Assembly (NCBI RefSeq): GCF_905163445.1
Contig: NC_053183.1
Coordinates: 11,656,001-11,720,000 of the forward strand
Length of the DNA stretch: 64,000 nucleotides
Source of the DNA: Pararge aegeria
Lineage: Eukaryota; Arthropoda; Insecta; Lepidoptera; Nymphalidae
Reading direction: 5' to 3'
The position numbers and the translations under genes are program-made. Shown piece after piece: positions 58,201 to 64,000 of this stretch; position 1 is the stretch's first letter; every line of letters begins with the position of its first letter. Below the pieces are notes generated by a model. It was not told the DNA's origin. It searched no databases and worked only from the letters and a program-made list of their open reading frames with translations.

Positions 58201-61200
58201 TCAATTAAATAAAAACCAAAACGTTTGGTACTTCATTATTACACTAGTACAATGAGAAGAGATTAGGTAATTCGTAGTCCACCACGATGGTCCAGTGACA
58301 TTGGTGGCCCTTAAATTTTGGCCAAATGTTCCACGTTTTGTACATTTAGCCAAAATTTAGCCATTACCATCAACTATTCGTACCATAATTTTTGCACTCT
58401 AATAAAATTGAATGAAGTACTTTTACTTGAGAGTAGACGTTTCACGCTATAAGATTAGTGAACTTACCAGTGAGTATAGCAGGTCTGTGCGCCACCGCGT
58501 CTCCAATGGACAGTACTTTAACTGCTGAAGCATCAAGTCCTTCAACTTCGGCGATAGGTCCTCTAGGGCTCTTTACAAGGTAACGCCCAACTCGGTTAGC
58601 AGGAAACGTAAGTAGACCGTTGTCTTCCAAGTTGGCTTCGGATATACGACTGCCGCTGGGTGACAATACTTCCACATCGGATAGACTTTCATCCACTTCT
58701 ATTGCGGCTACACCTCCTTTAGCAAAAGTTAAGGAAATAGCTAATAAGATTGATGCTACAATACTTAATTTTTTTTTACTACGAGAATACACACATCGCC
58801 ATCTAGCCCCAAAGTAAGCGTAGCTTGTGTTATGGGTACTAAGATAGCTGATGGATATCTTTATATATATAATACACGTAAATAATTATAATATACTATT
58901 AATCACCCAGACACTGAAAAACATTCCTGTTTATCACACAAACATTTTCCAGTTGTGGGAATCGAACCCACGGCCTTGGACTCGGAAAGCAGGGTCGCTG
59001 GCTACTGCGCCAATCGGCCGTCATTTATAACGATGATTTGGATTGCTTGCATTCTTGTGATTTGATTTTAACAACAGTCAATGAGTCATTATGATCTAGC
59101 AATAAGAGTGCAAGCTTGTTAAAGCACAGACCCGCTTAAATTAATAATGTATTTAAAACAAGACTATGAAAGTTTTTCTTCCAATATTGTTCAATTATGA
59201 AGCTCCTAACAATTCCTTTATTGTGTCTTAAATTTCGTAAAACCTGTTAGTTTAAATTACCTATTTGTACGTAAGTGTGCGGTTCGCTAACTCGACACAC
59301 GAAGGGACTGCCGGGTACGGGTTGCTCATTGAAAGTGACGGACACGCGATGTGGCTCGCGTGACACCGGGACGAATGTCACGTCGTACAGACCCCGTGCA
59401 ACTGCGACTACCTAAAAGTATTGAAAATTAACAATATTGAGAATTTCGAATACCTTAGTTGAAACAAAAACATTTAACGTATCATTTAAGTCACATTTTA
59501 CAAGAGTCACAAACACAGAACACTATTAATACATTAAACGAAACAACTTGCTATAATTTGCGCATCAACGTACGTTTTTATTGTTTACCATTTTTCAGAT
59601 ATTGTGAAATCGTATCATTAAATATAAATAATAAAAGAAATATTGATCAGTGTTTTCAAAAAATTGATTTTTTTAATTTATTGTTAAATTACAATTATTT
59701 ACTTCGGCTTTAACTGTAGTTGAAGGTGTTGAAACCACTAGTTCTAGAGTTCCCTCGCCAGCGCCTGCTGCATCTACGCTAAATGTAACCGGCTTGCCAA
59801 CTTCTACTCCACGCTCTTCGTCAGCACTTTCATCTAGACTCAGACCTTCTAGCGTGCCTTCAAGTTCTATAAATAAAAGAGTATAATTATTTGCTGTGTT
59901 CATAAGGCAGCAGAAATTGATTGAAACGGTAAACTGTTGTTTCCGTCATTCGTTTATTTGGTTTTAAAACAGTAATTAAATTTTGTATTAAACTGCAACA
60001 TAATGCAAGCATAATATGTATGATGTATGTAGAAAATAAATTTAGAGCCAGGATTATGCCTTGGCGAACACCAAATTAGTCAAATTATTTTTGAAACATC
60101 ATGAGAAGGCCTGGAAAACTTGATTTAGGGTAAATTGTTGTATGTAAAATGCACTATCTTAAACTGAAGAACTTACCTTTTTTTTGATATACCTTCTTAA
60201 AAAAATGTAAATCAGCTGGACTTTATAACTCTTAGGTAGCGTCACGCTATGATGACTGGAATCATATCAGGCTTTTGATTTTATATAATGACTTTTTTTT
60301 AAAGAAATGTTGATGCTAATTCCAGTCTGGTTATTAGTTTAAATATTGTTTAACCTGTCAAAGTTCAAGCACTCACCGCCAGCTCCAAGTCCCGTAACTC
60401 TGACACGTCGCACGTCGTACACGTTACAAGTGAACGGGGAACCCGGTACGGGTCGCCCAGCACATTGCACTTGAACACTATGCCTTCCAACTGCTTCGGG
60501 TGTGTAAGATCCGGTGTACCGACCGTCCCCTGTTGGTGTCACTCGTGTGCGGACGCTACTACCACCGGGGCCAGTGACGAATATTGTGGGTTCACCAGCT
60601 ACAATACACAGAAGTATTGTCTTTAATGATTGTTATCTTTGATGTTTAAAACTAACATTTACAGATGGCAGTCGTACGTTATTTATTCAGCGTATAATTT
60701 AAAAAGACTATAAAGTTCAATATAAAAGTTATAATAAAGGCTACGCCTCATAAGTGCGCTGTGTTGCTTCGTCGCAACTTATAAATACATTCTAACATGT
60801 GGCAGGTCATCCTTACTTAATATTATAAATGCGAAAGAATAGTTATAATATATAAATATATAGTTATAAATGCGAAAGAATAGTTGGTTAGAGAGTGACA
60901 TAGGTTACTTTTTACTCCAGAAAAACAAACGGGAAATTTGAAATGCAGATGAGCGCATTTACTGAAATAGTACTGAAATAGTTGCTTAGAACTCGCTTCG
61001 AGTTGCGCATGCTCATGGAAATACTCTCGCACGTTACTTACTATGAAAGCCAGTGAGGTGAATCTCAGCCGGTTCTCCTCTTGGAGCTGAACTTAAGCCA
61101 GGTCCAGCGGCTCTTGCATCCGCTGCGGCCGCTGGAGCGGACACTATACATGTAAATGGAGAACCTGGTACAGCGTGACCATTGAACCGAACTGACAACG

Positions 61201-64000
61201 TGTGAGGAGCTGCTTCCGTTGGTTTGAAGTTAACCTATGAACAAAAGTTGCCTTTAACAACACGAAATGAGCCGACTCATAAGGTTATGTCCAAAATCAA
61301 AAATAAATACCTTAAATCTAGCATTTCCTTCGCTCTGTACATAATTAGGTACATTTCTGCCGTTCACAGCCACGATTATTTCTAAGTTTCCGGCGCCTAG
61401 AAACCAAAATTTTACATTAATTAAAAATCCCAACAATATTATAACATATAGTTTTGATCATAATAGTACGTACTGTCGTCAGACGTCCAAAAGTGTTAAA
61501 TAAAAGTAAGTTCACGAAAAAACAACAAGCAATCGTACCATATAATCCGAGATACCGTACATACTTATTAAAACAGATAACTAAAACCGGACAATTTCGG
61601 TTTGATTTTGTACGGTGCCGTCAATCCATCCGTCTACCTTATCTATTATCCAGTTCATTTTTTAATTGAAATACAAAAAGACAGGTTATTAGAGTGAAAA
61701 TTTACCGGCGTGAGAGGCATTGATAGTAAAGGCCACAGGTCTACCGACGACTCCGGGAGAGATATCAGTTACCGATACCCGAGATGCACTGTAGGCTTTC
61801 ACTAAGAACGGACTGCCTTCCACATGACCACCCATTGCTCCAGCCCGTACCTATGACACAGTAATTTTCTTATAAACCCTTCAAATATCATACAAGCAAA
61901 AGGGAATTTATGAAAATTAAGCTTAATTTGCTATACTCCGCGAAAAGTAGGAGAATCTGTATGGTGTAATTTATAATTTCTTCAATCCTTATACTCCACA
62001 CCAAACAGATCTTCGGCAATGTACCTTCTACGCGCGTTTCGTTCCGAAACCGGAGCATTCTCAGGAGATGTTGATTTTACAATGAATAATTGTTAACAAT
62101 TCGCGGAGTATAGCAAATTAAAAGTAACGCCTGCTTCTATCCAAAGGGGATTTTGTTTGTACTACTGTGTAAAAGATTATCGCAATAATAAACAGAAAAA
62201 CTGAAATTTAAGAAATGGTAAGAACTTAAGCACTAGAAATACCTCAATGCTGTGATCTCCGACATCTACCGGAACAAAAGAGATTGTGTATCTTTTGCTT
62301 GGTTCATTTTCGCCTACGGTTTCTTCAGCAGATACCTACGAAAATAACAATTCAATGGCCTTTTTTTCTTGTTTTAGCTTGTTCATAGAAGTAGCCAATT
62401 AAAAGGAATATGATTTCCTTTTACATCAACAACAGCTTTAAGTTTGACTTTCATACGTTGCGGAAGTGAACAATGTGTCTTTGTATGATTAGTTGAGTCG
62501 ATAAACCCAAAATACATGAACAAATACATAATAAAATTTACTTCATAAATAATACCCACGTGGTCGTCCAAGACGTGTTAGGAACTAGCTTGGCATTTAG
62601 TTCTCATCATTAGGTCTTACAATTTAAATTAGTATGATCTGGCAGTTCATCCTTTCTACATGAATTCAAGTTAAGGATATTTTAATTTAGATTTACCTGT
62701 ACAGGAACTGGTCTCCTAGCTGGGCCTAAAACTTCAACATGAGGAGAAGTGGGTGAATCTACGCTGAATGTGTACGCATCTCCAACAGACACCTTATCCG
62801 GGGATTCCCCGGATCCCGCTCCTATGACTCGCGCAGGCGCAGACACGTGGCATACAAATGGACTACCTGAAAGACAATTCACCTGAAGTGATTCTAGATA
62901 ACGATACAAAAACCACTTGAATCGACGGTTAACACTGTGCGGTTTTTGGGTTTCGTTTTTGCTATTGATTATAGCTGAAATTTGCTATTCACCATAAACA
63001 CCCATTCTGACCCACATCCTAGCTCATAAAAGAGAGGATGTAATTATATTTTAGAATTACAAAGTAATACAGAATACGGGAGGTAGAAACTAGCGCCTGT
63101 ACATAACTGAGGTCTTTCGGAAGCTGTATAAGAAAGGTTTAGTCCTTAGTTTGAGGGCTTATAAGTAATGATTTACACCCGGCGGCGCTTTTTCTTAGTC
63201 TGAACTCTGATGTTTGAAACGCCCAAAATTTCTATTTTTTTGCGGGAACTTAGATATCTTATATGGAAATGCGACGTTTGTGAACGATTCAAATTAATCC
63301 GTCAACTACTTTCTGAGTACAATGGACACGTTTCTTAAGGAACCAAAAAATTTATTCAAAAAGATTTACCGGGCACGTGGTCTCCATTGAATCGCAGCTC
63401 AACAGTATGCGGCCGTGGATCTCTTGGCGTGAAGCTGATGGCGTATGTATGAGCACCTTGAGCCGCTGCAGCGGTTGGTACGCGTCCACCGTTGACAGTC
63501 ACTTCCAAGTTGCCAGGCCCCGCTGCCATTGTTTCCACTAGCGAAACGAGAAGACAGGTTATGTAACTTTGACATCACGATAGTAGGATGTAAAACTATC
63601 TACAATCTTATATAAAAATTATTATAACTCACCTAGAAAAGTTACTGGTTTTCCGACCGTGCCGTGAGCAACATCTTTGACTCGAATGGCGGTTACGTCG
63701 TATACCTAAAAAAATCAATATATCAAGCGCCGGTTATTTCTCGAAACGCTTAAGCGAAGCATTAAATACGTTCATATTGCGACGAAAGAATAAACTGTTA
63801 AACATCTCAAAAATGAGGAAAAGGCATCAAAATTAATCTTAACTATAAGCTACAGCAGGATGTGTTAAGTTTTTATTTTAAACTTACTTTCAAATGAAAT
63901 GGGCTGGCAGGTATGGGTACGGAGTCCACAAGCACGTTCAATCGATGCTCGCCTACGGCTCGCGGCACGAACTCTGCTCGAAAAGTGCCCGCACCCGCGG
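46247..64000 (-). CDS. filamin, jitterbug-like, C-terminal 25 exons (5' part off window)
   Basis: Actin-crosslinking/scaffold protein of the filamin family. Exons on minus: 63888-64000 (partial), 63633-63705, 63370-63537, 62697-62866, 62243-62335, 61706-61850, 61311-61396, 61042-61234, 60377-60598, 59703-59866, 59261-59411, 58468-58716, 57507-57727, 56908-57115, 56378-56506, 56115-56279, 55159-55316, 54675-54854, 51842-51986, 51048-51263, 49750-49923, 48243-48418, 47231-47392, 46810-46989, 46247-46384. All junctions keep frame for 1,358 codons. About fifteen Ig-like filamin repeats are visible, each ending in a PGSPF-type motif or a variant (EGSPF, TGSPF, VGSPV, KGCPL). The last two and a half repeats are the most conserved (AGPGELTAHCSGP, EHVPGSPFVLKVAGAPDPSK, RHVPGSPFPVMIFD), then TQEELRRYMQANAA, stop. 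That ending is why I favour jitterbug over cheerio (moderate confidence). The calponin-homology domains would lie to the right. Confidence 0.95.
47518..47564. repeat. perfect hairpin, 19-bp stem, 9-nt loop
   Basis: 47518-47536 is the exact reverse complement of 47546-47564. In the filamin intron between the exons at 48243 and 47231. Confidence 0.9.
48735..48975. mobile_element. MITE-like element related to 26090-26250
   Basis: Shares CTCAGAGCACTG...GAAGTGGAAATAATATCC with the 26-kb copy. Ends near GCCAGCACGG and, reversed, GCTAGCACGGGC. In a filamin intron. Confidence 0.65.
49983..50207. mobile_element. MITE with about 19-bp inverted ends
   Basis: Left ATGCCCCTTTTCACTAAC and right, reversed, ATGCCCGTGTTCACTAAA. 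Subterminal GCCTAA/TTAGGC repeats; no ORF. Relative at 43422. In the filamin intron between exons 51048 and 49750. Confidence 0.75.
50385..50505 (+). repeat. SINE family 1, 3' part
   Basis: GAGGAAACCTGCATGCCTGA, CAATCCGCACTTG and GTAGTGGGCCTGGAATGGGT blocks. Confidence 0.7.
51405..51712. mobile_element. two LINE 3' tail fragments in opposite orientation
   Basis: At 51405-51460 a reversed tail (AATTCAAAATTCATTTATTT...GTAGGCCTA) and at 51640-51712 a forward tail (GATAGGTCTACATGAATAAA...TTTTTGAATTTGAATTC). Both match the end of the LINE at 54180-54241. Confidence 0.65.
52011..54352. mobile_element. palindromic retroposon-like element split by a LINE
   Basis: Left arm from 52011 (AAGCTTAATTTGCTATACTC, then TTCTTCAATCCTTATACTCC) and right arm to 52318, resuming at about 54242-54352 (ACACCACACAGATTCTCCTG...GCAAATTAAGCTT...GCCTGCTTCTATCCA), are long inverted repeats around a centre near 52185. 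An exact 14-bp duplication, AAGATTAGAAGATA, flanks the composite (51997-52010, 54353-54366). A smaller relative is at 61908-62142. In the filamin intron between exons 54675 and 51842. Confidence 0.8.
52319..54241 (+). mobile_element. 5'-truncated non-LTR retrotransposon (CR1/jockey-like), RT and C-terminal regions
   Basis: Two long plus frames (about 52380-52840 and 52886-53980) encode a reverse transcriptase. The first has FRPISVLPTLSKIFEKLI; the second has SKAFDCVQHETL, GVPQGSILGPFLF and the catalytic FADDTSLM, then a thumb/C-terminal region ending DYLNDKKAWV and a stop. A deletion/frameshift near 52820-52850 separates the frames, and the endonuclease/5' part is missing, so the copy is dead. 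The 3' tail is (TGAATT)n. Shorter relatives are at 10070 and 12853. It sits within an arm of the palindromic element and antisense to filamin. Confidence 0.92.
58250..58312 (-). repeat. SINE family 1 fragment
   Basis: CAATGAGAAGAGATTAGG and GTAGTCCACCACGATGGTCC blocks only. In a filamin intron. Confidence 0.55.
58777..59016 (-). repeat. SINE family 4 copy next to a filamin exon
   Basis: Full copy with minus-strand head (box B GGTTCGATTCCC) and a 3' end followed on the minus strand by an A-run. It ends about 60 bp upstream of the acceptor of the filamin exon at 58468-58716. Confidence 0.8.
61908..62142. mobile_element. second, shorter copy of the palindromic element
   Basis: AAGCTTAATTTGCTATACTC...CTTATACTCCACACCAAACA...GAAACCGGAGCATTCTCAGG, then a shortened return arm (CGCGGAGTATAGCAAATTA) and the same terminus GCCTGCTTCTATCCA. 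Flanks AAAGGGAATTT and AAAGGGGATTT resemble an imperfect target duplication. In a filamin intron. Confidence 0.75.

Noticed and set aside
58442..58792. 116-codon minus ORF that looks like a secreted protein
   Set aside because: Its hydrophobic N-terminus is intron sequence before a good acceptor at 58717; the rest is a filamin exon.
1..64000. CRISPR arrays, operons, prophage or other prokaryotic systems
   Set aside because: All supported genes are spliced eukaryotic genes, and repeats are SINE/LINE/MITE type without regular spacers.

Overview
The window looks like insect nuclear DNA, most probably from a lepidopteran (butterfly or moth). It is AT-rich, has spliced genes with short GT-AG introns, and is full of short tRNA-derived SINEs ending in ATG/GAT repeats, 5'-truncated LINEs with hexamer or triplet tails, and small inverted-repeat elements. 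The gene families (belle/DDX3, a JHBP/takeout-like tandem pair, an insect filamin) fit this. Placing it below order level would be a guess. Nothing bacterial, viral or CRISPR-like was seen.

Layout. (1) 270-14548, minus: a 13-exon DEAD-box RNA helicase, the orthologue of Drosophila belle / human DDX3. Every splice junction keeps frame except for one extra base in exon 1. (2) 14549-19974: a repeat-bearing interval with a possible proline/arginine-rich ORF (16218-16430, plus) and a one-exon gene for a 71-aa secreted peptide (18718-18933, plus). The C-terminal C-x11-C loop of that peptide resembles insect growth-blocking peptide (GBP/ENF) cytokines. (3) 19975-34225, minus: two tandem six-exon genes for secreted JHBP/takeout or group-7-allergen-like lipid carriers, with identical intron phases and identical lengths of exons 3, 4 and 5. 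(4) 34226-46246: mostly repeats, with one three-exon gene on plus (39304-42561) for a secreted 148-aa protein I do not recognise. (5) 46247-64000, minus: the last 25 exons (1,358 codons) of a filamin, most like Drosophila jitterbug. It is a long run of Ig-like filamin repeats; the actin-binding N-terminus lies beyond the right edge.

The genes do not form a pathway. Belle is a cytoplasmic translation/RNA-granule helicase and filamin crosslinks actin. The four small products between them (two lipid carriers, a cytokine-like peptide, an orphan glycoprotein) all carry signal peptides, so the middle of the window is a neighbourhood of small secreted haemolymph-type proteins.

Mobile DNA includes four SINE families, at least five LINE lineages and several MITE-like inverted-repeat elements. 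Two nested insertions can be read base by base: a LINE inside a palindromic element in a filamin intron, and a LINE fragment with a 13-bp target duplication in an intron of the upstream JHBP-like gene. A set of perfect hairpins (stems 17-31 bp, loops 3-9 nt) is also scattered through introns and flanks.
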